From: Desulfobulbaceae bacterium BRH_c16a
Lineage (GTDB): Bacteria; Desulfobacterota; Desulfobulbia; Desulfobulbales; Desulfocapsaceae
DNA: 64,000 nt
Assembly: GCA_000961725.1 (NCBI GenBank)
Contig: LADS01000058.1
Span: 62,001-126,000, forward strand
Direction of reading: 5' to 3'
The position numbers and the translations under genes are program-made. How positions within the stretch are numbered: position 1 is the stretch's first letter; every line of letters begins with the position of its first letter. Below are positions 1 to 8,721 of this stretch, in pieces. The notes beneath the pieces are model-generated. The model ran no database searches. It was not told the origin of the DNA and saw nothing but the letters and a program-made list of their open reading frames with translations.

Positions 1-8
1 ACTTATAT

Positions 9-42
9 AAAAAGGGGATGGTGTTTCACCATCCCCTTTTTT
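9..42. terminator. Rho-independent bidirectional terminator
   Basis: A 14-bp perfect stem (AAAAGGGGATGGTG at 10-23, complement at 27-40) closes a TTT loop and is flanked by A and T runs. It can end transcription in both directions and lies just past the 3' end of the leftward ATP-grasp operon. Confidence 0.9.
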
Positions 43-82
43 ATTTGCCGTCGCAACCCCGAATTGTATTTCGGGGTCTGAA

Positions 83-853
83 TCAACCGATTTGCCACCT
101 CGCAAGCTCTTGCATGTGAATTTCATCCATTTTCTTTCGGTAGTCTTCACCCGATATTTTCGCACCCTGCAGCCCGCCGCGGAGATTGATTTCCGTAAGA
201 TGGCATTTTGACTCGGGGGTGATCATGAGATCGAGGTGTGCGTAGGGGAAGGCGCCGCGCTTCATAACCTCCCGACAGAAACTTATGTATCGATCCTCGA
301 GCAAATACGGTGTTGATTTACCTCCGCAGTGCAGATTCTGGCGAAAATTGTCAGTATTGATTCGCTCGTAGGACTCGATGTAGTCATCTAAAACGATAAC
401 CCGGATATCGCGGTATTCTTTCTGAAAGGGCTGGATGATAAACGGGAAGAAAGAGATGCTGCCGCTTACCTGGTTATAAAGATCTTCAATGCTGTTGAAC
501 AGATGAACCCCAAGACCGCCATTTTTCCTGTCTTGTTTCAGGACGACTTGCGTGTAATCGAGTCTTCGGTACAGAGAGGTGGCGAGAAGCAGTGTATGGA
601 TATCATAGATTGGCAGAGTGTCCGGCAGCATGAAGTCGCTGAATATTCTGGCCTGGAAGGCTTTTGATCTGCTTGCCAGTTGCGATGTTGCGGAAGGGAT
701 GAGTCGTATCCTCCTCTCGACAAGATCGGTCAGCAGGTGCTCTTCTCCAGGATTGAGCCGGATACGGCCGTAGATGATGTCGTTTGCTTTGAGTTGATTA
801 TATGTGGCGAAAAGAGTTTGATTGTCCCTGACGATAGTGAGTGGACCTTTCAA
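83..853 (-). CDS. ATP-grasp (RimK/glutathione synthetase-like) protein
   Basis: A 256-residue protein whose C-terminal part reads HLDLMITPES...HLTEINLRGG (E221, N223, R225). This is the Mg-ATP binding strand of ATP-grasp ligases, and a Lys-rich ATP-binding region lies near residues 105-115. ATP-grasp enzymes join a carboxylate to an amine or thiol through an acyl-phosphate, but the substrate cannot be read here. The start is a TTG overlapping the stop of the upstream zinc-ribbon gene (TTGA), with a GGAGA Shine-Dalgarno just before it, so the two are probably translationally coupled. The operon ends at the terminator at 9-42. No signal peptide is visible. The fold is fairly sure, the function unknown. 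Confidence 0.7.
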   Translation of the reverse strand: MKGPLTIVRDNQTLFATYNQLKANDIIYGRIRLNPGEEHLLTDLVERRIRLIPSATSQLASRSKAFQARIFSDFMLPDTLPIYDIHTLLLATSLYRRLDYTQVVLKQDRKNGGLGVHLFNSIEDLYNQVSGSISFFPFIIQPFQKEYRDIRVIVLDDYIESYERINTDNFRQNLHCGGKSTPYLLEDRYISFCREVMKRGAFPYAHLDLMITPESKCHLTEINLRGGLQGAKISGEDYRKKMDEIHMQELARWQIG

Positions 854-1119
854 AAAATCATCTCCGAGAACCGTTGATAAAACGATGAGAGGTCTTCTTC
901 GCAGTTGCCGCAGAAGAGTTTGACATCACCCAGGGCTTGAGAGCTTTTCTCTTCGATAGTAAAGCTGCCATCCTCGTTCTGGATGTAGTGGGTAGTTGTA
1001 ATGACATCGTCGGTAATCTCAAAGAAGCTTTTCTCATTGCCGCAATACGGGCACTTCAGGAGATTTGCTACTTTGGTCGGTCGTAATGACATGGGTGGGA
1101 TCCGTATTTTCGGGTTCAA
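850..1119 (-). CDS. Small zinc-ribbon protein
   Basis: An 89-residue protein with two Cys pairs, CPYCG near residue 23 and CGNCEE near residue 70. They are spaced as in a rubredoxin-like zinc ribbon with an acidic beta-rich insert between them. The start is uncertain: a TTG at 1119 follows an AGG, while an ATG lies at 1092. It overlaps the next gene by 4 bases and so likely works with the ATP-grasp enzyme, perhaps as a protein substrate or partner. That is inference from coupling only. I do not recognise a named family. Confidence 0.6.
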   Translation of the reverse strand: MNPKIRIPPMSLRPTKVANLLKCPYCGNEKSFFEITDDVITTTHYIQNEDGSFTIEEKSSQALGDVKLFCGNCEEDLSSFYQRFSEMIF

Positions 1120-1128
1120 TCGAAAAAC

Positions 1129-1557
1129 CTATTTCGTGTCCGAGCCGGCGAGGAGCGGTGCAGTCTTTTTTTCAGTCGCCTTCAGTTCCTGGACCGCCAC
1201 TTGAATTTCACCTTTAAGAGCTGCTCCCGGTTCGACGGTCAAGCTCCCCGCCTCAAGTTTTCCATTGATGGAACAACTCTTTCTCGCTGTAAGCATGTTG
1301 GCTTTGATATTGCCTTCGATCATACCATAACAGTTGAATGACGCTACATTTATGTCGCCGTTTATACGACCGGACTCACTGAGGATCAGGTGTTCGCCAT
1401 CGATATTGCCGTTGACCGTTCCGTCTATGCGGGCTTTGCCCTTGAAAGAGATTTCGCCTTTGATGGTCATGCTTTTATCGATGATCGAAGAAATAGCCTC
1501 GCTCTCGACTTTTTTCATTTCCTGTTCAACATTCATCGTTTTGCCAAACATTCCCAT
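1129..1557 (-). CDS. Bactofilin (polymer-forming cytoskeletal protein)
   Basis: A 142-residue protein with the bactofilin (DUF583) right-handed beta-helix. Repeating short strands run from about residue 30 to 115 (for example GEISFKGKARIDGTVNGNIDG and later copies), with a hydrophilic N-tail and a disordered C-tail. Bactofilins polymerise on the inner membrane without nucleotide and place cell-wall enzymes. The gene begins inside the stop of the upstream M23 peptidase gene (shared base at 1557). Pairing bactofilin with a LytM/M23 peptidase is a known cell-shape arrangement (CcmA/Csd in Helicobacter, BacA/LmdC in stalked bacteria). Confidence 0.9.
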   Translation of the reverse strand: MGMFGKTMNVEQEMKKVESEAISSIIDKSMTIKGEISFKGKARIDGTVNGNIDGEHLILSESGRINGDINVASFNCYGMIEGNIKANMLTARKSCSINGKLEAGSLTVEPGAALKGEIQVAVQELKATEKKTAPLLAGSDTK

Positions 1558-2519
1558 TACTGTCCTTTCTCCGGCGAAGAAGTATGTGATTCCGATAAAC
1601 TGGCGACCTGCATAAAAGGATAAGGATTTATCGGCTTGTTATCCAGAGTAATTTCATAATGCAGGTGCGGACCGGTCGACCGACCGGTATTACCGACGAG
1701 TCCGATGAGCTGGCCTCTCTGTACTTTTGCTCCGGCACGGACCATGATTTTCTGCATATGAGAGAAAGAGGTCGAATATCCGTTGCCGTGCTCGATGAGG
1801 ATAAAATTGCCGTGGCCGCCGTTATATAAGGCTTTTTTGATTACGCCGTCAGCCGTGGCGTAGATTTTGTCCCCTCTGCTGCTGCGAAAATCGATACCGG
1901 TGTGGAAGGCGGATTTTCCGTTGACCGGGTCCTTGCGTTTGCCGAAACCCGAGGTAATCGGACCATCGACCGGTCTGCCGAACGGCAGGTAACGAATGGT
2001 TTTCAGATAACGGTCGGCTTTAAAAAGGAGTTCATCCCGCTCGGTATCTTCCATCTTGATAAAAGGGCCGCCGCTGTTTTTACCGTCATCCTCCGTTGGC
2101 AGTTCAATGCCGATGCTGTCGATCATCCTGCCGATAAGTTCGCTCCGCTCGGCAAGTTCGCTTACGGCGTTGGTAAGGATTTCCTCTTTTTCTTCTCGGA
2201 ATTCAGCAGCCTGTCTTACGTTGCTTAGTTCCAGCTTGGCAACCTTCAGTTTGAGCCTCAGTTGCTGTTCCTCGCTCATTCTTTTGTGTTCGGCGATGAT
2301 TCCTGCGCTGGTCCTGAGTTGTTCGCGCAATTCATCCAGCTGGCCGGTTACCGAACGGTTTTCAGTGAAAAGTGAAATGGAAAAAATACTGGTGATGGAG
2401 AGAAAAACTAGAAAAACGGCAGAGAGGGCGAAGAGGATACCGAATTTTTTTCGAGAGCAAGGCAGTCTGAACACTTTGCCCCTGTCACCTGTGATGATGA
2501 TATGGAGTTGATCTTCCAT
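1557..2519 (-). CDS. Membrane-anchored M23 (LytM-type) peptidoglycan peptidase
   Basis: A 320-residue protein with a cytoplasmic N-tail, one transmembrane helix at about residues 27-50, a long coiled coil (about 58-130) and a C-terminal M23 domain (about 185-300). The zinc ligands are visible: HTGIDF gives His and Asp, and GPHLHYE gives the HxH pair, so the enzyme looks catalytically intact. It would cut peptide cross-links in the periplasm. The short cytoplasmic tail before the helix could bind the bactofilin encoded immediately downstream. This is inferred from related pairs, not shown here. Confidence 0.9.
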   Translation of the reverse strand: MEDQLHIIITGDRGKVFRLPCSRKKFGILFALSAVFLVFLSITSIFSISLFTENRSVTGQLDELREQLRTSAGIIAEHKRMSEEQQLRLKLKVAKLELSNVRQAAEFREEKEEILTNAVSELAERSELIGRMIDSIGIELPTEDDGKNSGGPFIKMEDTERDELLFKADRYLKTIRYLPFGRPVDGPITSGFGKRKDPVNGKSAFHTGIDFRSSRGDKIYATADGVIKKALYNGGHGNFILIEHGNGYSTSFSHMQKIMVRAGAKVQRGQLIGLVGNTGRSTGPHLHYEITLDNKPINPYPFMQVASLSESHTSSPEKGQ

Positions 2520-2798
2520 TAAGCAAGTCCAAAACAGTTGTGAATACCGAAAACAAAAAGTATGATATTTGTCGCCTCTGGAAATGACTCTATATAAATA
2601 TTACTGAAGAATTCGGTATAGCTTATACTAAGCTGAAGTAAATTAAGCAACAAGAAAAAGCCTCCCTCGAGCTCCTGAATAATCGGCTGAACATACTGTA
2701 TCTGCTACATTTTTGGATCCTACCAACTCGATGTCCCATCACCTGTCGTGACCTGTGGCCGGGATGCCTTTATCGATACTATCACTTTTCTATACATC

Positions 2799-4634
2799 AT
2801 GGCAAATCTCATAACCTGTAAAAATCTCGCAAAGTCGTTCGGGGCTCAGACCCTGTTTAAAAATATTAACCTGATGGTCAACGGCGGAGAAAAAATAGGA
2901 GTTATCGGACCGAACGGCTCGGGTAAATCGACACTCCTGAAAATCATCTGCGGAATGGAGGATGCGGATGCCGGGCAGGTGGTCTGCCAGAAATTCGTTC
3001 GCCTCAGTTATCTCGCGCAGGAGGATGTTTTTCTTGAGGATAAAGGTGTCGCAGCCAACCTGATGGAGACGCTTGCCGGTGAGAATCTTGAAGAAACAGC
3101 CAAATATAACCGGGTGGACACTCTGGTAAGCCGGGCTGAATTTCCCGATATCGAGGCACCGGTACGAAACCTCTCCGGCGGCTGGCGCAAGAGGTTGTCC
3201 ATCTGCCGGGCGATGATGCTTTCGCCCGATGTGCTGGTCATGGATGAACCCACCAACCATCTGGATATTGAAGGTATTCTCTGGCTGGAGAAGATGCTTG
3301 GCGGCGGAATGGCTCCGGCGGCCTATCTGCTGGTGAGCCATGATCGCCATTTTCTTGAAAACTGCACCAATAGAATCATCGAATTATCGGCGGTATATCC
3401 GGAAGGAACGTTGCAGATAAACGGATCGTATTCGCAGTTTCTCCAGGAAAGGGAAGAGTTCCTTGTCGGCCAGATGCAGGAGGAAGAACGTCTGGCCAAC
3501 AAAGCCAGGCGGGAGATCGAGTGGTTGCGGAGAGGCCCGAAGGCCAGAGCCACCAAGGCCAAATACCGTATCGATGAGGCGCACAAGCTTACCGGCGAAC
3601 TGGCGGAGGTAAAAGCGAGGAACAGGTCGATTTCCAGTGTGCAGATAGATTTTGAGGCAACCGGCCGGAAGACCAGAAAACTGCTGGAGGCGCAGGGGCT
3701 GACAAAATCCTACGGGGACCGGGTGTTGTTCTCGGACCTCGACATCATCCTCTCGCCCGGCAGCCGTCTGGGTCTGTTGGGGAGAAACGGCTGCGGCAAA
3801 TCGACCTTGATGAAGATAATCGCCGGCGCGGCAGACCGTTCGGAAGTGGTTGCCGACGCCGGGACGGTGAAAACGGCGGACGGGGTCAAGATCGTCACCT
3901 TCGACCAGAATCGTACGGCAATCGACCCCACGGTTACCCTGCGCAGAGCCCTTGCCCCCGAGGGCGATGCCGTGGTGTATTGCGGCAGGTCGCTGCATGT
4001 CGCGAGCTGGGCTAAAAAATTCCTCTTTCGCCCCGATCAGCTGGAGACCCCGGTCGGGCAGCTGTCCGGCGGCGAGCAGGCGCGGATTCTTATTGCCGGC
4101 CTGATGCGGCAGCCGGCCGACATTCTCTTGCTCGACGAGCCGACCAACGACCTCGATATTGCCTCTCTTGACGTTCTTGAGGCAAGTCTGGTGGAATTTC
4201 CGGGAGCCCTGATCCTCGTTACCCATGACCGTTTCCTTCTTGACCGGGTGTGTCAGCGGCTGCTCGGCTTCGGCGGCCGGAACGGGGTCTCGTTTTACGC
4301 CGATTATGAGCAATGGCTCGAAGATCTTGCCGAACCTGCTAAAAAAGAAGAGGTGAAGGAAAAAAACGGGCAAAAGGGCGGCAAAACCGCAGAGCAGGCA
4401 AAAAGCAAAAACCGGCTGTCCTATATGGATCAGCGGGAGTATGATCGGATTGAGGAGAATATTACAGTTAAGGAGAGCCTTGTCGTGGAGCTGGAAAATA
4501 TGATGGAACGGCCGGATGTGGTCTCCGATCCGCATAGACTCGCCGAATGCTGGCAGGGCCTTGAATCGGCCCGGGCGGAGGTCGAGCGGCTTTACCATCG
4601 CTGGGATGAGCTGGAGGAAAAAAAAGGTGAGTAA
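2799..4634 (+). CDS. uup: ABC-F ATPase, Uup-like
   Basis: Two ABC domains in one soluble chain of 611 residues. The first has Walker A GPNGSGKS and signature LSGGWRKRL; the second has GRNGCGKS and LSGGEQARI. Each has a Walker B LL/VMDEPTN. A linker lies between them, and a charged coiled-coil C-terminus (last about 90 residues) is typical of Uup. ABC-F proteins act on ribosomes, and Uup also affects transposon excision and DNA structure. The ATG at 2799 is chosen because the domain begins right after it and upstream codons show no family resemblance. The next gene starts 9 bases downstream. Confidence 0.9.
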   Translation: MANLITCKNLAKSFGAQTLFKNINLMVNGGEKIGVIGPNGSGKSTLLKIICGMEDADAGQVVCQKFVRLSYLAQEDVFLEDKGVAANLMETLAGENLEETAKYNRVDTLVSRAEFPDIEAPVRNLSGGWRKRLSICRAMMLSPDVLVMDEPTNHLDIEGILWLEKMLGGGMAPAAYLLVSHDRHFLENCTNRIIELSAVYPEGTLQINGSYSQFLQEREEFLVGQMQEEERLANKARREIEWLRRGPKARATKAKYRIDEAHKLTGELAEVKARNRSISSVQIDFEATGRKTRKLLEAQGLTKSYGDRVLFSDLDIILSPGSRLGLLGRNGCGKSTLMKIIAGAADRSEVVADAGTVKTADGVKIVTFDQNRTAIDPTVTLRRALAPEGDAVVYCGRSLHVASWAKKFLFRPDQLETPVGQLSGGEQARILIAGLMRQPADILLLDEPTNDLDIASLDVLEASLVEFPGALILVTHDRFLLDRVCQRLLGFGGRNGVSFYADYEQWLEDLAEPAKKEEVKEKNGQKGGKTAEQAKSKNRLSYMDQREYDRIEENITVKESLVVELENMMERPDVVSDPHRLAECWQGLESARAEVERLYHRWDELEEKKGE

Positions 4635-4643
4635 GAGGGCCTG

Positions 4644-5369
4644 ATGAAAATCGCCGTGCTTTCAGACATTCACGGGAATATCGAAGCACTTGAGGCAGTG
4701 AATCTCGATCTGCAGCAGCGTGGCGCCGATCGGGTATTCTGCCTGGGCGACAATATCGGCTACGGACCGGACCCCGAAGCGGTGATCCAGCTGGTACGGC
4801 GGCAGGGCTACACCTCCATTCTCGGCAATCATGAGCTCGCCCTTCGCGACGAAAGGGCGCGAAAATGGTTCAATTTCCAGGCGGCGGAAAACAATAGTGC
4901 AACGGCAAGGCTGTTGTCGCCTGCCAGTCTTGCGTACTGCGATACCCTGCCGAAGTATTTTGAATTCTGCGGGGCGCGGTTTGTTCATGGTTTCCCCCCG
5001 GCCTCCGTCTTTCAGTATCTCAGTCGACAGTCGGACGTAAAGCTGGTGACTATTCTGGCTAACGCTGCCGTTTCCTTGTTCTTTCTCGGTCATACCCATA
5101 CCCTCGAGATTGTCAGCCTGGAAGGCGGGGCGATCAGGAGACAGCCGCTGAAGCAGGACAGGATTATCCTCATTCCGGGGCAGAAATATATCGTCAATGC
5201 CGGCAGTGTCGGCCAGCCTAGGGAGAGCGACAAGCGGGCCAAATATCTGTTGTGGGACAATGAGGCGGGGACTCTCGATACCCTGTTCGTGGCATATGAC
5301 TGCCGCAGAACTATGGAGAAAATCAGAGCCCTGGGTTTTCCGGAAAGCTATGCGTCACGCCTTGGGTGA
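4644..5369 (+). CDS. Calcineurin-like metallophosphoesterase
   Basis: A 241-residue protein with the full metal-site pattern: SDIHGN near residue 7, GDNIGYGPDP near 35, GNHE near 59, HG near 113 and GHTHT near 152. These five motifs bind the two-metal centre of calcineurin-like phosphoesterases, in the YfcE/diadenosine-tetraphosphatase-like group. It sits between the ABC-F gene and a Ser/Thr kinase gene (3-base gap). A role as protein phosphatase or nucleotide phosphatase opposite the kinase is possible but unproven. Confidence 0.85.
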   Translation: MKIAVLSDIHGNIEALEAVNLDLQQRGADRVFCLGDNIGYGPDPEAVIQLVRRQGYTSILGNHELALRDERARKWFNFQAAENNSATARLLSPASLAYCDTLPKYFEFCGARFVHGFPPASVFQYLSRQSDVKLVTILANAAVSLFFLGHTHTLEIVSLEGGAIRRQPLKQDRIILIPGQKYIVNAGSVGQPRESDKRAKYLLWDNEAGTLDTLFVAYDCRRTMEKIRALGFPESYASRLG

Positions 5370-5372
5370 GAC

Positions 5373-6752
5373 ATGAAAAAAATCGGCAGATACGAAATTG
5401 TCGGTCGTCTGGGCCGGGGAGGCATGAGCACGGTGTATAAAGCCAGGGCGCCGGTCACCGGCCGTCTGGTTGCCTTGAAGGTGCTCCAGCCGCGAAACGA
5501 AATCTTTGCCGAGCTTGTCGGCGAAGAGCGCTTGAAGGAGATCTTCGTGGAGGAGGCGAAAATCATGGGCGGGCTATGTCACGATCATGTTGCCAAGGTG
5601 CTCGACTGTGACGAACATGAAGGCCGGCCCTTCATCGTTCTTGAATATTTTGCCCATTCGATCGGCGCCTTTATCGGCGAATCCTACCGGGTCGAGGCAC
5701 CGTCTCGGATCATTTCCGTGGCCAAGACCAGGTCCTATCTAATACAGGCCCTGAAAGGACTGGAAAGGCTGCATTTTTCCGGGATAGTCCACCGCGATAT
5801 CAAGCCCTTCAATCTGATGCTGACCAGTGACGACCGGATCAAGATCATCGACTTCGGTCTTTCACGGGTGCGGGGGGAGGAGAAAATGGCAATCCCCGGG
5901 ATGCAGGTCGGTTCTCCGTACTACGCGGCCCCCGAGCAGGAAAATAATCCGCAGCAGGCGGATGGCCGGGCGGATCTGTTCAGTCTCGGCATTATGGGTT
6001 TCCGCATGCTGACCGGTCGGCTGATCGACTTTCGCCGGGACGGGGATTTGGTTCCCAGTGCGCTCAATCCGGTACTCTCGTCGCGCTGGGATGCCTGTAT
6101 CATGCGGAGTATCTCGATAAATCCGGATGACAGATACAGCAATGCCCAGGAAATGCGCCTGGCGGTTGAAGCACTGCCTCTTGTCGAGAAGAAGCAAGGG
6201 CCCGGTGGCAGGGGCAGCGTCCCGGAAACCCGCAGTCTTGCCAGGCGGCCGGTAAGATCCGAGCCGGCCCGGGTGATGTATAAGGACATCGCGACGGCCC
6301 TCGGACTGGACCCACTGTTGCGGCCGCGCACGTATGCGGTCCAGAACTTTCAGGTGGTTGGGCCGCAGGTGGCCTATGAGCGAAATACCCGGCTTTTCTG
6401 GCAGCGGCGCGGCTCAGGCTTTACCCTTGACTGGCACATGGCCAAAGAATATGTCCGGCACCTCAACAGCAGCCGCTGGCAGGGGATAAACAGCTGGCGG
6501 CTGCCTACCATTGAGGAAATATTCACGGTTCTCAGGCCGCCTCTCCATGGCGCTTTTTGTTCGGAGTGGCCGCTCTTCGACGACACTCTCCACTGGCTCT
6601 GGACGAGTGACCACTGCACCAAAAAACAAGCCTGGATGGCCGATGTGGTCGAAAGCTTTTTCGACCGCCTCGATATGGACGGAATTGCTTCCGTCTGCGC
6701 GGTCAGTTCGGCATCCACGGATTCACATCAAGCCCGGCAGGAACAGGGATAA
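5373..6752 (+). CDS. Eukaryotic-like Ser/Thr protein kinase with C-terminal DUF1566 domain
   Basis: Residues 1-270 form a Hanks-type kinase. It has a glycine loop GRLGRGGMSTVY, Lys36 in VALK, catalytic HRDIKPFN (Asp142), DFG at 160-162 and an APEQ segment. No transmembrane helix is seen, so the kinase is cytoplasmic. Residues about 320-445 match the DUF1566/Lcl-C fold (NTRLFWQRR, SWRLPTIEE, WLWTSD), a lectin-like output or sensor domain. The last 10 or so codons run over the antisense end of a dead dctM gene. The natural 3' end may therefore have been replaced by that rearrangement, although the domain itself looks nearly complete. Confidence 0.9.
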   Translation: MKKIGRYEIVGRLGRGGMSTVYKARAPVTGRLVALKVLQPRNEIFAELVGEERLKEIFVEEAKIMGGLCHDHVAKVLDCDEHEGRPFIVLEYFAHSIGAFIGESYRVEAPSRIISVAKTRSYLIQALKGLERLHFSGIVHRDIKPFNLMLTSDDRIKIIDFGLSRVRGEEKMAIPGMQVGSPYYAAPEQENNPQQADGRADLFSLGIMGFRMLTGRLIDFRRDGDLVPSALNPVLSSRWDACIMRSISINPDDRYSNAQEMRLAVEALPLVEKKQGPGGRGSVPETRSLARRPVRSEPARVMYKDIATALGLDPLLRPRTYAVQNFQVVGPQVAYERNTRLFWQRRGSGFTLDWHMAKEYVRHLNSSRWQGINSWRLPTIEEIFTVLRPPLHGAFCSEWPLFDDTLHWLWTSDHCTKKQAWMADVVESFFDRLDMDGIASVCAVSSASTDSHQARQEQG

Positions 6753-6851
6753 CTGCGGAATACAGATTAACAGTATGAGTCCGATTACATCTGTTATCAA
6801 AAACGGGATGACGCCACGGAAAATCGTCGGCATGGGAACCTTGGTAATTTC
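6723..6851 (-). pseudogene. Remnant of TRAP large permease (dctM) C-terminus
   Basis: Read leftward, 43 codons give a TRAP DctM tail containing PTIFRGVIPFLITDVIGLI and QLSLFLPGLM followed by a TGA at 6725-6723. Nothing upstream in this frame restores the other 11 or so helices, so only the C-terminus survives. It overlaps the last 30 bases of the kinase gene on the other strand. Confidence 0.75.
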
Positions 6852-6995
6852 GTGAATGAATCTATCGTCGGGATATTGGCAACCTTGGCGGCAACAGTGT
6901 TGGCTCTCATGATGTTTCTGATGGCAGCCGATGTATTTTGCCGGTATTTCTTCAATTCGCCAATCCCCGGAGGTTCGTCACTCTGCACTGCATAG
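6852..6995 (+). pseudogene. Remnant of TRAP small permease (dctQ) N-terminus
   Basis: A 47-codon frame from a GTG reads as the first helix of a DctQ protein (ILATLAATVLALMMFLMAAD, then VFCRYFFNSPIPG). It loses similarity after PGGSS and stops. It is in opposite orientation to the neighbouring dctM remnant, so a deletion was accompanied by an inversion. Neither is expected to make a functional transporter. Confidence 0.7.
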
Positions 6996-7008
6996 AATGC
7001 ATATTATA

Positions 7009-7018
7009 TTACATGTAA
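7009..7018. promoter_or_regulatory. Palindromic operator copy 1 (TTACATGTAA)
   Basis: A perfect 10-bp palindrome, followed on the + strand by AATTGATGACATTT. This resembles the operator/-35 arrangement at 8413-8434. No intact gene follows, so it may be a relic promoter of the decayed transporter. Confidence 0.55.
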
Positions 7019-7111
7019 AATTGATGACATTTGGACCCATCGTTCGGTTGATCTTCCCAATCGTCGCATAATGTATCGTATGATGGAATATGATACCAAC
7101 ATATGGAATGA

Positions 7112-7156
7112 ATAAAACACTGGTGCCATCACATGTCAAGGGCAATTTACATGCAA
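7112..7156 (-). promoter_or_regulatory. Leftward promoter with upstream operator (copy 2)
   Basis: Read leftward: TTGCATGTAA (7156-7147), 7 bases, TTGACA (7139-7134), 16 bases, TTTTAT (7117-7112). The same operator and -35 with the same 7-base gap occur before the cyclase genes at 37098-37054. It points at the dctM remnant and probably once drove that TRAP operon. Apart from this and operator copy 1, I see nothing in 6996-7411. Confidence 0.55.
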
Positions 7157-7411
7157 TTGCCGACTATTTCTTCAACAATATCCTATAAATTCAATAAAAT
7201 AGTACAAAATTGAAAAAATAAACGGTCATGCAGGAGTTACGCAACAATCCGATATTCGATTGTTCCGACATGCGGAACAACAGTTTATGTTGGGAAGGGT
7301 GGTTTCACGCATCAATTGAATTTTCAAAGGGGAGCTATAAAAGTAAAGCGACACATTGGAAACCAGCAAATCGACAGTTCACACAGCCGCTCACAGTTCG
7401 ATATGGAGCAA

Positions 7412-8230
7412 TCAGAAATACAGCTGCTTGGCGATCTTTTCCGCAGTGGACTTCAAGGGAAGTATTGCCGACTGCAAAAACTGATCGGTCAGCCGAAAGG
7501 CGGGCCCGGCCACCACTACTGCGGCTTTTGGTGGTCCTGCGAAGTTTTGAATGGGGACTGCCATCGCGTGGGTATCTTTGTATCGCTCCCCCCGGTCATA
7601 GGCGATTCCGGTTTGTTTGATTTCTTTCAGGAGCTTTCGGTATTCTTCCTTCGACACGATGGTGTTCTCGTTAAAATGCTCGAATTCCTGCTCGAGACAC
7701 AGTTCCAGAAAGACGGGATCGCTGTGTGACAGGATGACTTTGGCGCCGGCCGCGACATTGATCGGCACCTGTTCGCCCTGCTGAAAATTGAAACGAATAT
7801 GGCTTGGTCCTTCCACGTGCAGGGCGAGCACGACGTTGGTGCCGGTGAGCAACTCCAGAGCAACGCTTTCGCCGAGGAGCTGCGAGAGTTCGGTCAGGCA
7901 TGGCTGGGCGATAGCCAGCAGCTTGCTGTCGAGCGACCTGGTGGTAGCGTTGCCTATTTTAACTGCCGATCTGCCCAGCATATACTTTTTGGTGAGCGGG
8001 TTCTGCTGAAGAAAATGCGTTGCCACCAGTAGCTTGATCAGCCTGCTGGTGGTCGATTTATGCATTCCCAGCCTGATACTGAGGTCGGTCGTACCCATTT
8101 CGTTATTATATGGGGTAAAGGCCAACAGGATGTTGAGAGCTTTTTCTGCGGAAGAGCAACTGGCATCTTCATTTAGTTTTTTTTTCTTATCCGGCAAAGT
8201 GTCGACCCCGCATGCAGTAAATGTTCCCAT
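7412..8230 (-). CDS. IclR-family transcriptional regulator
   Basis: A 272-residue protein with an N-terminal winged helix (about residues 28-85: AEKALNILLAF, LSIRLGMHKSTTSRLIKLL). A C-terminal IclR effector domain (about 100-265) includes GESVALELL and DRGERYKDTHAMAVPI. IclR proteins bind small acids or aromatic catabolic intermediates and act as repressors or activators. It diverges from the Mo enzyme operon starting at 8722 with a 490-base intergenic region carrying operators. The most likely job is sensing a substrate or product of that pathway. The first 25 residues are unlike the family, so the true start may lie slightly downstream. Confidence 0.9.
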   Translation of the reverse strand: MGTFTACGVDTLPDKKKKLNEDASCSSAEKALNILLAFTPYNNEMGTTDLSIRLGMHKSTTSRLIKLLVATHFLQQNPLTKKYMLGRSAVKIGNATTRSLDSKLLAIAQPCLTELSQLLGESVALELLTGTNVVLALHVEGPSHIRFNFQQGEQVPINVAAGAKVILSHSDPVFLELCLEQEFEHFNENTIVSKEEYRKLLKEIKQTGIAYDRGERYKDTHAMAVPIQNFAGPPKAAVVVAGPAFRLTDQFLQSAILPLKSTAEKIAKQLYF

Positions 8231-8412
8231 AGGTGAGACCGGTTCGGGTACTCGCCTTCAAGTTGTTTCAGATACGAACATCCTGTCTCGTATGTTGCAA
8301 CTAAATAGAGTGTCGGCAACAATCTGTCAAGATTAATTCCTGTCTGTTTTTGGTAATAATTATCTAACATCTTGAAGTCATTGGATTTAATAAATTGTCC
8401 GTCAGGGTGAGA

Positions 8413-8456
8413 TTACATGTAAAAGCTCTTGACATGGGCGTGGAGCAGTGTATTAT
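8413..8456 (+). promoter_or_regulatory. Promoter of Mo enzyme operon A with operator copy 3
   Basis: TTACATGTAA (8413-8422), a 6-base gap, TTGACA (8429-8434), 16 bases, TATTAT (8451-8456). This gives a leader of about 260 bases before the gene at 8722. The leader holds a 7-bp hairpin with TAAT loop at 8539-8556 and repeated GCGTATTG elements. Confidence 0.75.
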
Positions 8457-8609
8457 TAGTTCCGTATGTCGGTATTGTATTTCAGTATGCGATACAAAAG
8501 CCATCAATCTTGCGTATTGCCCGATCTATACCAATGTGACCAGGGTAATCCCTGGTGATTGAGCATAAAGCAGTTTTGCAGGTTGGATTGAGCTGCAATG
8601 AAATGATCA

Positions 8610-8644
8610 GCGTATTGTTTACATGCAATAAGATACGCAATACG
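8610..8644. promoter_or_regulatory. Operator copy 4 inside a larger dyad
   Basis: TTACATGCAA (8619-8628) lies between GCGTAT (8610-8615) and ATACGC (8633-8638), giving a dyad centred close to the operator. GCGTATTG also occurs at 8512-8519 and inverted at 8638-8644. These repeats are candidates for the divergently encoded IclR protein. Position inside the leader suggests repression by roadblock or looping with copy 3. Confidence 0.5.
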
Positions 8645-8721
8645 TCGCATGGCATTATCGAGACAAAAGACGCGAGTATTTACAGCGGATAAAAGCAAGA
8701 AGGAAAATGCCGGGAGGTTAA

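Noticed and set aside
3384-4598. Long leftward open frame antisense to the ABC-F gene
   Set aside because: It is a shadow of the well-supported uup gene and shows no domain.
8539-8556. Molybdenum-cofactor riboswitch in the leader of the Mo enzyme operon
   Set aside because: Only one simple 7-bp hairpin is present; the multi-helix structure of that riboswitch is not visible.
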